From contig NZ_BCWD01000008.1 of NCBI RefSeq assembly GCF_001592085.1, positions 1-64,000 of the forward strand: a stretch of DNA of 64,000 nt, given 5' to 3'. The stretch is from Levilactobacillus senmaizukei DSM 21775 = NBRC 103853 (GTDB lineage Bacteria > Bacillota > Bacilli > Lactobacillales > Lactobacillaceae). The position numbers and the translations under genes were made by a program. Of this stretch, positions 1 through 10,100 are shown one piece after another. The notes beneath the pieces were generated by a model that saw only the letters and a list, made by a program, of their open reading frames with translations, searched no databases and was not told where the DNA came from. Numbering within the stretch: the first letter of the stretch is position 1; every line of letters starts with the position of its first letter.

Positions 1-41
1 AGGTTTCCATCAACACCAAATATTGTAGAGCCCGATTAATG

Positions 42-90
42 AAAAGGACCACTCGCGAACGCCTCATCGGCGTCTTCGAGTGGTCCTTTA
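42..90. terminator. Long near-perfect hairpin, probable transcription terminator
   Basis: Arms AAAGGACCACTCG and CGAGTGGTCCTTT pair over a long stem with further pairing of ACGCC and GGCGT towards the loop. The flanking A and T runs are short, so it may end transcription of a gene lying left of the window and/or act from the minus strand. No gene is visible between it and rpmB. Confidence 0.6.
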
Positions 91-120
91 AAATTCTAGA
101 AACGAAAAGTGCTAGGCAAC

Positions 121-160
121 AAAAAAAGGCCCAAACCGATTTCCCGGCTTGGGCTTTCCT
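121..160 (-). terminator. rpmB terminator
   Basis: On the minus strand AAAGCCCAAGCCGGG pairs with the later GGTTTGGGCCTTT, and a run of seven U follows (the A run at 121-127 on the plus strand). It lies 20 bases past the rpmB stop. Confidence 0.85.
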
Positions 161-179
161 TTTATAACCGTGGCTATCA

Positions 180-365
180 CTAGACGCGGGTTACTTTACC
201 TGATTTCAAAGTCCGAGCAGAAATCCAGACCTTCTTTGGCTTACCGTCCACTAAGATGCGAACTTTTTGTAAGTTCGGCTTCCAAGCGCGACGACTTGAA
301 TTCAAAGCATGAGAACGCTTGTTACCGAAGCGCGTCCGCTTACCGTTGATAAAATCCTTTGCCAT
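180..365 (-). CDS. rpmB: 50S ribosomal protein L28
   Basis: Small basic ribosomal protein of the large subunit, 61 residues, the usual length for L28. The protein opens [20 protein letters not shown], with the conserved basic N-terminal segment and a C-terminal [13 protein letters not shown] segment typical of the family. An upstream in-frame ATG nine codons earlier was rejected because an AGGAGG ribosome site sits 8 bases before the ATG at 365. It is transcribed alone, divergent from asp23, with its own promoter and terminator. This arrangement, rpmB opposite asp23-fakA, is the common one in Lactobacillaceae and Bacillus. The zinc-binding Cys pairs seen in some L28 forms are absent, so this is the Cys-free type. 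Confidence 0.97.
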   Translation of the reverse strand: MAKDFINGKRTRFGNKRSHALNSSRRAWKPNLQKVRILVDGKPKKVWISARTLKSGKVTRV

Positions 366-430
366 GGCGTAAACCCTCCTTTGTGGATTCATTACTTTTT
401 AAAAAAGCAGTGCTTTTTACTCACCTGAAT

Positions 431-459
431 AATTTACCATACAATTTCCGTGAAATCAA
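431..459 (-). promoter_or_regulatory. rpmB promoter
   Basis: Read on the minus strand: TTGATT, a 17-base spacer, TAAATT, about 65 bases upstream of the rpmB start codon. The -35 and -10 boxes match the vegetative sigma consensus at four and five of six positions. Confidence 0.6.
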
Positions 460-598
460 TGTTTTCTTTCAAGGAAATTTACTTGACACTTGTTTACCGT
501 TAAGACGTGGTTTTTAGTCATCCTATTTCTATTTTGGGTCGGGTTGTGGTAAGATTAATCTCTGTTAAGATTCTAAATCAGACAAGGAGGCTATTTTC

Positions 599-961
599 AT
601 GGCCGTAAAGATTAAGACTCAGTACGGAACAATTGATATTACCAATGAAGTGATTGCGACCGTAGTTGGGGGTGCCGCGACTGATAATTATGGTGTCGTG
701 GGCATGGCAAGTAAAAATCAAATTCGTGACAACGTCAACGATATTTTACGCCGGGAGAACTATGCCCGTGGGGTCGTTGTTCGCCAGGAAGAAAACGGCG
801 TGGCCATCGACGTCTACGTGATCGCTAGCTACGGAACCAAGATTTCCGAAGTCTCACGTAGTGTTCAATCTAAAGTTAAATACAACCTAGAAACAATGCT
901 GGGGGTTACCGCAAACTCAGTCAATGTCATTGTGCAAGGGGTGCGGGTGTTGGCTGACTAG
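599..961 (+). CDS. asp23: Asp23/Gls24 family envelope stress response protein (YloU)
   Basis: A 120-residue protein made of a single Asp23/Gls24 (DUF322) domain: MAVKIKTQYGTIDITNEVIA at the start, a central GVVGMAS motif and a C-terminal SVNVIVQGVRV strand. Members of this family are cytoplasmic, often membrane-associated proteins linked to cell-envelope stress; the exact role of the YloU branch is not established. The ATG at 599 follows AAGGAGG with an 8-base gap. It is 32 bases upstream of fakA, the conserved yloU-yloV pairing. A weak promoter with an extended -10 (TGGTAAGAT, 547-555) lies upstream but has no clear -35 box. Confidence 0.93.
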   Translation: MAVKIKTQYGTIDITNEVIATVVGGAATDNYGVVGMASKNQIRDNVNDILRRENYARGVVVRQEENGVAIDVYVIASYGTKISEVSRSVQSKVKYNLETMLGVTANSVNVIVQGVRVLAD

Positions 962-993
962 CCAGACGTACTGAAATCAAGGAGGATACTTAG

Positions 994-2679
994 TTGAAAG
1001 TAACAGAAATTACTAATCTTGAGTTTGGTAAGATGGTCCAGGCAGCCTCGCAAAAGCTAAACCAGAACGCAGATTTTATTAACTCATTAAATGTTTTCCC
1101 TGTGCCCGATGGGGATACCGGGACCAACATGAGTCTTTCACTACAAAGTGGGGCCAAGTACGAGCGTGATGCCGATACGGAGGCCGTTGGTGCCCTAGCG
1201 ACAGCCTTGGCCAAGGGCTTATTAATGGGTGCTCGGGGAAACTCTGGGGTTATCTTATCCCAAATTTTCCGCGGTTTTTCCCGCAAGCTAGCTGATCTGA
1301 ACACGTTGAGTGCTCAAGATTTGGCTGATGGCTTTGCAGCAGGGGCTGAGACGGCCTATAAGGCCGTTATGAAACCAACCGAAGGAACAATTCTTACGGT
1401 GGTTCGTGAAGGGGCTCAGGCCGGTTTAAATGCTGCTAAGAAGTCCGAAGATGTTTTGGTCGTCATGGATGCCGTTTACGAAGCCGCTAAGCAGGCTTTA
1501 GCAACGACACCAGACCTCTTGCCGGTTTTGAAACAGGTGGGGGTTGTGGATTCCGGTGGCCAAGGGCTGACCTTTGTCTTGGAAGCCTTCAATGACTCAT
1601 TAAATGGACGGGTTTCCGAAAATGAAGAGTATAAGCCTGACGATGCCGAAATGAACGAAATGATTGATGCTGCGCATCATCAGAGTGTTCAAGGTAAGTT
1701 AGACCCTAACAGCATCAAGTATGGTTACTGTACCGAAATCATGGTCCGTTTGGGCCGTGGTAAGCAGGTTGACCATGACTTTGACTATGATACCTTCTAT
1801 AACTACCTCGCCGATCTCGGAGATTCCCTGTTGGTGGTAAATGATGACGAAATCGTCAAGGTTCACGTCCACACGGAACATCCCGGGAAGGTGATCGCTT
1901 GGGGCCAAGAATTTGGTGACCTTGCCAAGGTAAAAGTTGATAACATGCGGATGCAACAGGAGACTATCATGGAAAAGGATGATCAAGCCCCTGCTGCCAC
2001 ACCAGCGCCTGAGGAAGAGATTTCAGATACTGCTATTATTTCGATTGCAGCCGGTGACGGTCTTGCAACGCTCTTCAAGAGTCTCGGTGTGACGCACGTG
2101 GTTAACGGTGGTCAGACAATGAACCCAAGTACGCAGGATATTGTTGATGCCATCAACAATAGTAAAGCCAAACGGGCCATTGTTTTGCCTAACAATAAGA
2201 ATATCTTCTTAGCTGCTGAACAGGCGGCACAGGTTGCAAATATTCCCACGGTAATCGTTCACTCTAAGACGGTTTCACAAGGGATGACGGCAATGCTGGG
2301 CTACAATCCTGATTCAGAGCTTGATGAAAACCAGTCTGCTATGGAAGACAATTTGACAGCAGTTAAGAGTGGTCAAGTGACCCATGCCATTCGCGACACG
2401 CAGTTGGATGGTTTTGATATCAAGGAAGGCAACTATATGGGAATCGTTGACGGCACCCTTAAGGTGACGGAAGCGGATCTGTTACAGACAGCCGTTGAAA
2501 CGGTCAAGGCCATGTTAGACGATGAAAGTGAAATTGTCACGATTATCTATGGCACGGACACGACCGCCGAAGTTGCCGATCAATTACAAGCGGCGGTTGC
2601 CGACTTGGATGACGACTTAGAAACGGAAGTTCATGAGGGGGACCAACCGGTTTACCCATTCTTGATTTCGGTTGAATAG
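994..2679 (+). CDS. fakA: Fatty acid kinase ATP-binding subunit FakA (YloV, DAK2 domain)
   Basis: FakA phosphorylates fatty acids held by a FakB (DegV-type) carrier, giving acyl phosphate for PlsX/PlsY phospholipid synthesis. The 561-residue length matches the family. Residues 1-200 form the DAK2 (DhaL-like) kinase domain with the metal/ATP signature PVPDGDTGTNM at 36-46 and GARGNSG near 80. A middle domain follows (about 230-330), and the C-terminal 230 residues form a DegV-like region. The start is TTG at 994, chosen because GGAGG lies 8 bases upstream and the protein then begins MKVTEITNLEF as in relatives. No FakB gene is in the window. The nearby plsX and acpP fit its job in exogenous fatty-acid use. 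Confidence 0.93.
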   Translation: MKVTEITNLEFGKMVQAASQKLNQNADFINSLNVFPVPDGDTGTNMSLSLQSGAKYERDADTEAVGALATALAKGLLMGARGNSGVILSQIFRGFSRKLADLNTLSAQDLADGFAAGAETAYKAVMKPTEGTILTVVREGAQAGLNAAKKSEDVLVVMDAVYEAAKQALATTPDLLPVLKQVGVVDSGGQGLTFVLEAFNDSLNGRVSENEEYKPDDAEMNEMIDAAHHQSVQGKLDPNSIKYGYCTEIMVRLGRGKQVDHDFDYDTFYNYLADLGDSLLVVNDDEIVKVHVHTEHPGKVIAWGQEFGDLAKVKVDNMRMQQETIMEKDDQAPAATPAPEEEISDTAIISIAAGDGLATLFKSLGVTHVVNGGQTMNPSTQDIVDAINNSKAKRAIVLPNNKNIFLAAEQAAQVANIPTVIVHSKTVSQGMTAMLGYNPDSELDENQSAMEDNLTAVKSGQVTHAIRDTQLDGFDIKEGNYMGIVDGTLKVTEADLLQTAVETVKAMLDDESEIVTIIYGTDTTAEVADQLQAAVADLDDDLETEVHEGDQPVYPFLISVE

Positions 2680-2691
2680 CAAGTAAGTACG

Positions 2692-2727
2692 AAAAAGATT
2701 GGGCGATTAGGTCCAGTCTTTTTTTCG
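2692..2727 (+). terminator. Terminator after fakA
   Basis: AAAAGATTGGG pairs, with two G-U wobbles, with TCCAGTCTTTT, and seven T follow. It separates asp23-fakA from recG. Confidence 0.7.
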
Positions 2728-2754
2728 CATTAATGAGGAAGGGAGTGAAGGTAC

Positions 2755-4788
2755 ATGCCGAGCTTAAGCGATAGCGTCAGCGTTTTAGCCGGAGTCGGCC
2801 CTAAACGAGTGGCCGCCTTGAAGGAGCTAGATATCGGTAACATCAATGATCTATTGACCTACTTTCCGTTTCGTTATGAGGATCTCCAAGCAAAGGATCC
2901 CAGTGAGTTAACGGATCAGGCGAAGGTGACCCTGAAGGGAACGGTAGCAGTAGTACCGGTGTTGACCCGCTTTGGTCGTAAGAAGAATCGGCTGAACTTT
3001 CGGTTGCTTATCGATGAGCACACCATCATTCCCGTGACGTTTTTCAACCAGCCATGGCTAAAGGATCAGCTTGAAGTAGGGGCGGAGGTAGTTGTTTACG
3101 GTCGCTTCGATGCTAAACGGCAGAGTTTGGCGGGTATGAAGATTCTTGCCAGTGCGAACAATGCGATGGGGTCGATCTATCCGGCCAACAAGTCTATTCG
3201 CCAGGGAACCATTAAGCAACTGGTTGAAGCAGCCTACGACCAATATTCGGAGAAGATTGTTGACCTCGTTCCGGAACCCCTCCGTGATCAGTACCATTTA
3301 CTTCATCGTCGCGAAATGATTCACGACATGCATTTTCCGGCGGACGATGCGGCGGCTCAGGCGGCTCGCCGCACGGCTAAGTTCGAGGAATTTTATCTCT
3401 TTGAAATTCGGCTGCAGATTGTTCGGCAACAGGACCATACGCTGCACGGGCAGCCGTTGGCGTATGACCTGACGGCATTAAAGGCCTTTATCGATTCATT
3501 GCCCTATGAGTTAACGGCCGCACAAAAGCGAGTGGTTAACGAGATTTGTTTTGATCTGAAACGCCCCGTGCACATGAATCGCTTGCTTCAAGGTGACGTT
3601 GGGAGTGGGAAAACGGTGGTCGCCGCGATTGCGATGTATGCGGCGATTACCGCCGGGACCCAAGCCGTGCTAATGGCACCAACGGAAATCTTAGCGGAAC
3701 AACACGCCGATAATCTGGCCAAGTTGTTTGCTGATTTTCCGGTTAACGTGGCGTTGCTAACCGGGGCGACCAAACCGGCCGCTCGGAAAACACTGCTGCC
3801 ACAGATTGCCAATGGGACGGTTAACTTAATTATTGGGACCCATGCATTGATTCAACCCGAGGTGAGTTACCACCATCTCGGATTAGCGGTGATTGATGAA
3901 CAACACCGGTTCGGCGTGAACCAACGACGAGCACTGCGGGAGAAGGGGCAACAGCCCGATGTTTTGGCGATGACGGCGACGCCGATCCCCCGGACGTTAG
4001 CGATCACGGCATACGGCGAAATGGACGTCTCGGTCATTAATGAATTGCCAGCCGGTCGTCAACCGATTAGGACCACGTGGATTCGCAGTAATCAGGTGGA
4101 TTCGGTCCTACGTGAAGTTAAAGCAGAGTTGAGTACCGGATCACAGGCCTACGTGGTCACGCCGCTGATTGAAGAATCTGAAGCGGTGGACATGAAGAAT
4201 GCCGAGGCCATCTACGACCGGTTTAAAGCGGAGTTTGAGCCCACCTATCAGGTTGGCCTCTTACATGGCCGTATGAAAAATGACGAGAAGAATACCATCA
4301 TGGCGGACTTCAAGGCTAATAAGTTTCAGGTGTTGGTCGCCACGACGGTGATTGAAGTTGGGGTCGATGTCCCGAACGCGACCTTGATGCTAATCTATGA
4401 TGCCGATCACTTTGGCCTGGCACAGCTCCACCAGTTGCGTGGTCGAGTTGGTCGGGGACAGAAGGCGTCGGCTTGTATTCTTATTGCCGATCCCAAAAAT
4501 CAGTTGGCGATTGAACGGATGACCACCATGACCAATTCTAATGATGGTTTTGTCCTCGCACAAAAGGATTTGGAATTACGGGGTCCAGGTGATATTCTTG
4601 GAAGAAAGCAATCGGGTGTGCCAGACTTCAAGGTTGGCGACCCGGTGGCCGACCTAAATATTTTAAGTGTGGCCCAACAAGCTGCCAAGGAAACGGTAGC
4701 CGCGCCCAATTGGGACGACAAGGATGCAAACTTACCGTTGGTCGCATTCTTAAGTACAACCGCCCATCAGAACAGCACGATGGATTAG
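2755..4788 (+). CDS. recG: ATP-dependent DNA helicase RecG
   Basis: RecG is a double-strand translocase that regresses stalled forks and branch-migrates Holliday junctions. The 677 residues contain an N-terminal OB-fold wedge domain (about 55-140, after the VAGVGPKR-like LAGVGPKRVA motif), then a superfamily 2 motor. Visible motor motifs are Walker A GDVGSGKT (280-287), DEQH box (381-384), TATPIPRT, and a C-terminal QLRGRVGRG motif VI. Length and motif order match RecG of Firmicutes. It starts at the ATG at 2755 after GGAAGGGAG. It sits between fakA and plsX, 23 bases from plsX, and is probably cotranscribed with it. Confidence 0.97.
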   Translation: MPSLSDSVSVLAGVGPKRVAALKELDIGNINDLLTYFPFRYEDLQAKDPSELTDQAKVTLKGTVAVVPVLTRFGRKKNRLNFRLLIDEHTIIPVTFFNQPWLKDQLEVGAEVVVYGRFDAKRQSLAGMKILASANNAMGSIYPANKSIRQGTIKQLVEAAYDQYSEKIVDLVPEPLRDQYHLLHRREMIHDMHFPADDAAAQAARRTAKFEEFYLFEIRLQIVRQQDHTLHGQPLAYDLTALKAFIDSLPYELTAAQKRVVNEICFDLKRPVHMNRLLQGDVGSGKTVVAAIAMYAAITAGTQAVLMAPTEILAEQHADNLAKLFADFPVNVALLTGATKPAARKTLLPQIANGTVNLIIGTHALIQPEVSYHHLGLAVIDEQHRFGVNQRRALREKGQQPDVLAMTATPIPRTLAITAYGEMDVSVINELPAGRQPIRTTWIRSNQVDSVLREVKAELSTGSQAYVVTPLIEESEAVDMKNAEAIYDRFKAEFEPTYQVGLLHGRMKNDEKNTIMADFKANKFQVLVATTVIEVGVDVPNATLMLIYDADHFGLAQLHQLRGRVGRGQKASACILIADPKNQLAIERMTTMTNSNDGFVLAQKDLELRGPGDILGRKQSGVPDFKVGDPVADLNILSVAQQAAKETVAAPNWDDKDANLPLVAFLSTTAHQNSTMD

Positions 4789-4811
4789 GTTGATGATAAA
4801 GGAGAATTAAC

Positions 4812-5846
4812 ATGAAAATTGCCGTTGATGCCATGGGTGGGGACTACGCGCCTGCCGAAATTGTTAAAGGAATCGAATTAGCCCGGGATGCTTATCCGGA
4901 TGTTGAGTTCCTGTTATTTGGTCAGGAAGCGGCGGTGAAGCCTCTGATTAAAAATTCGGACCGCATCCAATTTGTTCCCGCGACAGAAACCATTACGATG
5001 GAGGATGAGCCCGTTCGAGCCGTGCGGCGTAAGAAACAATCCAGCATCGTTTTGGCGGCCACGGCCGTCAAGGAAGGCCAAGCGGATGCCTTCTTTTCCG
5101 CTGGGAATTCAGGTGCCGTCTTGACCGCTGGTCTCTTGATCGTTGGTCGGATCAAAGGGATTGATCGACCGGGTCTGACCACGACCTTACCCGTCCTACG
5201 GAAACCAGACCAGAGTAGTTTTGTGATGCTGGACGTGGGGGCCAACGCCGACACGAAAGCCTTTAACGTGGTCCAATATGCTATTATGGGCCAGTACTAT
5301 GCTCAGTCCGTGATGCACGTTCAGCAGCCCAGAGTCGGCCTGCTGAACAACGGAACCGAAGCCGATAAGGGTGACAAGAATCATCGGGCTATTCATGACG
5401 CCTTGGCTCAGATGAGTGAGATTAACTTCATTGGTAACGTCGAGTCACGGGAATTGTTGAATGGCGCTGCCGATGTGGTCGTGACCGATGGCTTTACCGG
5501 GAATGCCACGTTGAAAGCCATTGAGGGGACCGCCCTCTCGATGCTGAAGCTCATCAAGGGTGAGATCATGAGCGGCGGCTTGGGCGGCAAGATCGGGGCC
5601 AGCATGTTAAAACCAGTCTTTGGCAAGGTGCGGTCTGCGATGGACTACTCGCAATACGGTGGGGCGGTTCTGTTAGGCCTGAAGGCGCCCGTGGTCAAGA
5701 CCCATGGTTCCTCTAAAGCACCAACGGTAAAGAATACCATTGGGCAGATTCGTGAACTGGTTGCGAGCCACAGTGCTGATCAGTTAGTTAGCTACTTTGA
5801 CCAACACACCGACGAGATGGCTGCGTTGAAAGAATCCCTGAAATAA
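4812..5846 (+). CDS. plsX: Phosphate acyltransferase PlsX
   Basis: PlsX interconverts acyl-ACP and acyl phosphate at the membrane surface, supplying PlsY in phosphatidic acid synthesis. The 344-residue protein opens MKIAVDAMGGDYAPAEIVKG, the family hallmark, and carries the SAGNSGAVL and DVGANAD motifs expected of the PlsX Rossmann-like fold. AAAGGAG stands 7 bases before the ATG. It is followed 75 bases later by acpP, so acyl carrier, acyltransferase and, upstream, fatty acid kinase are clustered. Confidence 0.97.
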   Translation: MKIAVDAMGGDYAPAEIVKGIELARDAYPDVEFLLFGQEAAVKPLIKNSDRIQFVPATETITMEDEPVRAVRRKKQSSIVLAATAVKEGQADAFFSAGNSGAVLTAGLLIVGRIKGIDRPGLTTTLPVLRKPDQSSFVMLDVGANADTKAFNVVQYAIMGQYYAQSVMHVQQPRVGLLNNGTEADKGDKNHRAIHDALAQMSEINFIGNVESRELLNGAADVVVTDGFTGNATLKAIEGTALSMLKLIKGEIMSGGLGGKIGASMLKPVFGKVRSAMDYSQYGGAVLLGLKAPVVKTHGSSKAPTVKNTIGQIRELVASHSADQLVSYFDQHTDEMAALKESLK

Positions 5847-5921
5847 CGGGGCTGAATTGGCTAGACAAGGCCGGTTAAAACGGTTAGACTACTAATGAAT
5901 ACAACGAATGAGGGATTGCAA

Positions 5922-6173
5922 ATGACAAGAACAGAAATTTTTGACAAGATCGCAGACATCATTGCCGATCGGTTTGAAACTGACCGAGATGGCATCAACG
6001 AACAACTAAACTTCAAACAGGATCTGGATGCTGATTCCATTGACTTTGTTGAGTTTGTTCTTGAATTAGAAGACACCTTTGGTGCTGAAATCTCAGATGA
6101 AGATGCTGAGAATTTAAACACCATTGGTGAAGTGGTTGACTACATCGTTGCCCACCAGAGTCAACAAAAATAA
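5922..6173 (+). CDS. acpP: Acyl carrier protein
   Basis: An 83-residue acidic four-helix carrier. The 4'-phosphopantetheine attachment serine is Ser39 in DLDADSIDFVEF, the usual DSL-type motif with Ile in place of Leu. The ATG at 5922 was preferred over an in-frame ATG at 5895 because GAGGG lies 7 bases upstream of 5922 and nothing resembling a ribosome site precedes 5895. Its position after plsX suggests it serves phospholipid synthesis; lactobacilli commonly carry a second acpP within the fab cluster, which is not in this window. Confidence 0.95.
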   Translation: MTRTEIFDKIADIIADRFETDRDGINEQLNFKQDLDADSIDFVEFVLELEDTFGAEISDEDAENLNTIGEVVDYIVAHQSQQK

Positions 6174-6183
6174 GTTTTGAGCG

Positions 6184-6217
6184 AGTCCGGGCCGCACCTT
6201 TTCGTCCCGGGCTTTTT
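6184..6217 (+). terminator. Terminator after acpP
   Basis: AGTCCGGG and CCCGGGCT pair around a 14-base loop and are followed by TTTT. It separates acpP from the rnc leader. Confidence 0.75.
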
Positions 6218-6243
6218 CAATCTTTTTAGGACGGATCTGGGGG

Positions 6244-6375
6244 CCTTACCAGATGGTGTCACGGCTGTCAGTTTGAAAAATCTGGGAGAACCAATAGACG
6301 GTTAAGCTAGGCCGATCGATGCTCGTGTTAGCCGTACCCACCACGTTCCAGCCCCCAGTGGGCCGACCGGTAAGG
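6244..6375 (+). ncRNA. Unassigned structured RNA / rnc leader element
   Basis: About 130 bases between the acpP terminator and rnc fold into nested helices: CCTTACC (6244-6250) with GGTAAGG (6369-6375), GGTG (6255-6258) with CACC (6339-6342), and ACGGCT (6261-6266) with AGCCGT (6330-6335). Smaller hairpins (AACC/GGTT and GCCC/GGGC) lie inside. No open reading frame is credible here and no known riboswitch signature was recognised. Since RNase III cleaves its own leader in some bacteria, an autoregulatory substrate is a reasonable inference, not a demonstration. Confidence 0.45.
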
Positions 6376-6421
6376 TAATCTTTGTCATCGGTAAGAAATT
6401 AAGAAATGAGGGAATTTGCAC

Positions 6422-7117
6422 GTGATTGCTGGATTAAATAAAGAATTAGAAGAAGTTTTTGATATTCATTTTAAAGACCAGTCGTTACTTGACGAGGCCT
6501 TTACCCAGGCATCGTATGTCAATGAGCATCCGAACCAGGGGCTGAAGTTTTACGAGCGAATTGAATTTTTGGGGGATGCGGTGATGCAGTTGGTCGTTTC
6601 CAATTACATTTTCCGACGGTATCCGAACATGCCCCAAGGACGGTTAACTCGGCTACGGGCGGCGATGGTGAACGAACAAAGCTTTGCTAGCTTTGCCCGT
6701 GAATGTCATTTCGATAAATACATCCGGCTTGGTAAGGGGGAAGAAAAGGCCCAGGCGCGACAACGCGATTCGTTACTTTGTGATATTTTCGAATCCTTTA
6801 TTGGGGCACTGTACATGGACCAAGGCCTGGACAAGGTCGTGCCATTCGTCACGCGGGTCGTTTTTCCCAAGCTGGACGAGGGCCGCTTCGATGAGTTCTT
6901 TGACCACAAGACGGAATTACAAGAATTGGTTCAACAGCACGGCCCGGTTGAAATTGACTATCGGCTATTAGATGAAGAGGGCCCCGACAATGATCGGGCC
7001 TTTAAGGTCGCCGTTTACGTTGACGACAAGTTGTTAGGTGAGGGGCAAGGGCACTCTAAGAAGCATGCGGAACAAAACGCAGCACGACACGCCCTCGAAA
7101 ATTTAGAAACGAAGTAG
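6422..7117 (+). CDS. rnc: Ribonuclease III
   Basis: Double-strand-specific endonuclease for rRNA and mRNA processing. The protein has the catalytic signature ERIEFLGDAVMQL near residues 43-55, a second acidic cluster DIFESFIGALYMD near 121-133, and a C-terminal double-stranded RNA-binding domain with HSKKHAEQNAARHAL. GTG at 6422 was chosen as start: GAGGG lies 9 bases upstream, whereas the in-frame TTG at 6416 would leave only 3 bases. Length is then 231 residues, normal for Firmicutes. It is followed 12 bases later by smc and then by ftsY, the conserved rnc-smc-ftsY operon. Confidence 0.96.
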   Translation: MIAGLNKELEEVFDIHFKDQSLLDEAFTQASYVNEHPNQGLKFYERIEFLGDAVMQLVVSNYIFRRYPNMPQGRLTRLRAAMVNEQSFASFARECHFDKYIRLGKGEEKAQARQRDSLLCDIFESFIGALYMDQGLDKVVPFVTRVVFPKLDEGRFDEFFDHKTELQELVQQHGPVEIDYRLLDEEGPDNDRAFKVAVYVDDKLLGEGQGHSKKHAEQNAARHALENLETK

Positions 7118-7129
7118 GGATGACAAGCG

Positions 7130-10100
7130 ATGCGGTTAAAGACATTAGAAATTAGCGGATTCAAGTCCTTCGCGGATAAAACCCGTATTGACTTTTTGCC
7201 GGGAATGACTGGCATCGTCGGCCCCAATGGTAGTGGAAAGAGTAATATTTCGGAAGCGGTTCGCTGGGTCTTAGGAGAACAGTCGGCCAAGAGCCTGCGA
7301 GGGAGTAAGATGCCCGATGTGATCTTTGCGGGTTCGGCCGATCGCCACCCGCTGAACCGGGCGGCAGTGGCCATTACGTTTGACAACAGTGATCACTATT
7401 TAAAGAGTGATTATACCGAGCTGACGATCAGCCGGGTGTTATATCGTAACGGCGACAGCGATTACCAATTGAATGGGCAGAGCTGTCGGTTGAAGGATAT
7501 TACGGAACTATTGATGGATTCGGGGATGGGGCAAGACTCGTTCTCAATTATTTCTCAAGGGCGCGTTGAGGCCATCTTTAACAGTAAACCCGAGGATCGA
7601 CGGAACATTATCGAAGAAGTAGCGGGGGTTTATAAATACCGTAAGCACAAGGAAAAGGCACAGCGTGAGCTCGATGACACGATGGCTTATTTGAATCGGG
7701 TTGAAGATATCATTGCCGAGCTCGAGGGTCGCTTAGAGCCACTTGAAGAGCAGAGTAGTCTGGCTGAAGACTATTTGGACCAGCAGAAAAAGTTTGCTCT
7801 ACTGGATCGGACCCAATTGGTGCGGCAGCTGCACACCGAAATGGATCAGAAACGGACCGTGGATACGGCGGTTCAGGAAAAGCAAACCCAGGTCGTCAAT
7901 CATCAGCGATCCGAACAGAAACAGACCACAACGGTCCAATCGTTGAAACACCAACAGACTGATTTACTAGCCCAAAAGGATGCTCTCCAGGCGAAGTTGG
8001 TTTCGGCCACTCGGCTGGTGGAACAGTCTCAAGGACAGGTTAACTTGTCAGGTGAACAACAGCGGCATCAGGCCGAGCAACGGCAACAACTGGAGCAACA
8101 ACTCACCGAGACGCAAGATCAGATCAAGGATAATCGCGATCAGTTGGCGGCGGTCCAAGAAAAGCTGACGGCGTTAACGGCCGAGATGGCCACGGTTAAA
8201 CAGGCGATTCATGACCTAACTAAGGCCACTGATCCACGAGTGTTGGCAGATATTCGCCAACAGATTGAAAAACAGCGCAACACCTATTTTGACCAAAAGC
8301 AACAGGTGGCCAACTGGCGCAATGAACAACAGTATTTGCAACAGGACCAGGAGCGACGGCAGCAAGCCGGTCAACGGGTCCGCCAACAGTTAACAACGTT
8401 GCAGAGCGATGCGACTATGGCGACCGACGCAGTGGCTGAGTTAACAACGCAGGCCACGACGATGAAGAATTGCTTGAATCAGGCTGAACAGGATCTGGAT
8501 GCCGAAGCCGGCAATTATCAGCGAGTAGACCAGCAGTATCAAGGGTTGCAACATAATTGGCAATCGGCCCTAGAGGTCTACCAACGAGCCCAAACGAAAG
8601 TAGCTAGCCAACAGGCGGCGTCTGCCGAATACGGCGGATTTTATCAGGGCGTGCGGGCAATTTTGAAGCAGCGGGAACGGTTCCGGGGCCTACTCGGAGC
8701 AGTGTCAGAATTGTTGCAAGTGCCGGATCGCTACACGACCGCTGTAGAATTTGCACTTGGTGGTCAGCTACAACAGGTGGTTGTCGATGACGAGACCACG
8801 GCTAAGGCCGCGGTTGGATACCTGAGAAAACAACGTGCCGGTCGGGCCACCTTTTTGCCACTCAGTACGATTCGCGGTCGTCAGATTGACCGCAACACTC
8901 TCAGTTTGCTACACAGTATGCCGGGGTACTTGGGGATCGGTAGCGATCTGGTAACGATTGACGCCCAGGCGCAAGTGATCCTGCAGTATCTCTTGGGAAC
9001 CACGGTCTTTGCTGCCAATCTGGACAATGCCGTGGCCATTAGCCAACGAATTCATCATCGTTATCGCGTGGTTAGTCTAGGCGGGGATGTTGTGAGTGCC
9101 AGTGGGGCCATCACCGGTGGTCAAACCAAGCAAAATCATAGCAGCGTGTTGCGCCAACAACAGGAGTTACAACAACTCGAAGGCTCAATTAAGCAGATGA
9201 AGCAGCAATTGGCCGAGCAAGAGACTAAGATCAAGGCCCAGCGGTCACTTCTAATGGACAGCGAGAAGCGGCGACAGGACTTACAGGCCACAATTAACGA
9301 ACGCCAACCACAGTGTCGGCAACTGGATGATCGGTTGGCCAATGCTCAAACGACGGCTGATCAAGCCCAACGTAAATTGGCTGCAGCCCAGCTTGAGATT
9401 AAGCAGGCGACGGCGGAAGATGATGATCACAAGGCCACCGAGCTGATTGAACAAATCAAGACTGGTGAGGCTGCAATTGCCGAGACGGCGGTTAGGGTTA
9501 AAGAGCTCCAAGCGCGGCTAGCGACGTTAGGAACCGACCAGGAAGCGCAGCAGGCCACTTTAAGTCAGAAACAGGCTTGGTTAGCCGGCGCCAAGGAGCG
9601 GCGACAACAGCAGTCGGCGACCGTGCAACAGTTAACGTCTGACGAAGCAGCCGCTAACGACCGTATTCAGAACCTGCGGGATCAGTTGACCCAATTGGAC
9701 CAGCAGCACGCATTGACGCCGGCTGCTGCCCAGGACCAGCTGAAGGCGGCCCAGGTCGATCGGCAGCAAATTGAGGCAGATCTAGCGACGACCAACGACC
9801 AGCTGACTACGGTTAATGATGACCTGGCGGCTGCAGAGACAGCTAATCAACGAACCAGTGGGCTCCTGCAACTCGCCAACGATGATTTACAGCGGGCACA
9901 AGTTCAACAGACTCGCTTGGCGGCTCTGATTGATCAACAACAAAATCAGCTGTCCGAGAAATATTCGCTGAGCTTGGCGGCTGCCGAGAAGGACGTGAGT
10001 GATATTGCGCCCGATGATCTAGCCGTTCAATTAAAGTTATTGAAGCGGGGCCTCGATGAGATTGGAACGGTCAACGTTCATGCGATTGATGAATATCATG

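Noticed and set aside
6244-6375. SRP (4.5S) RNA or 6S RNA
   Set aside because: The GGUCAGGYCCGGAAGG-type SRP loop is absent and the fold is multi-branched rather than the long single hairpin of 6S RNA.
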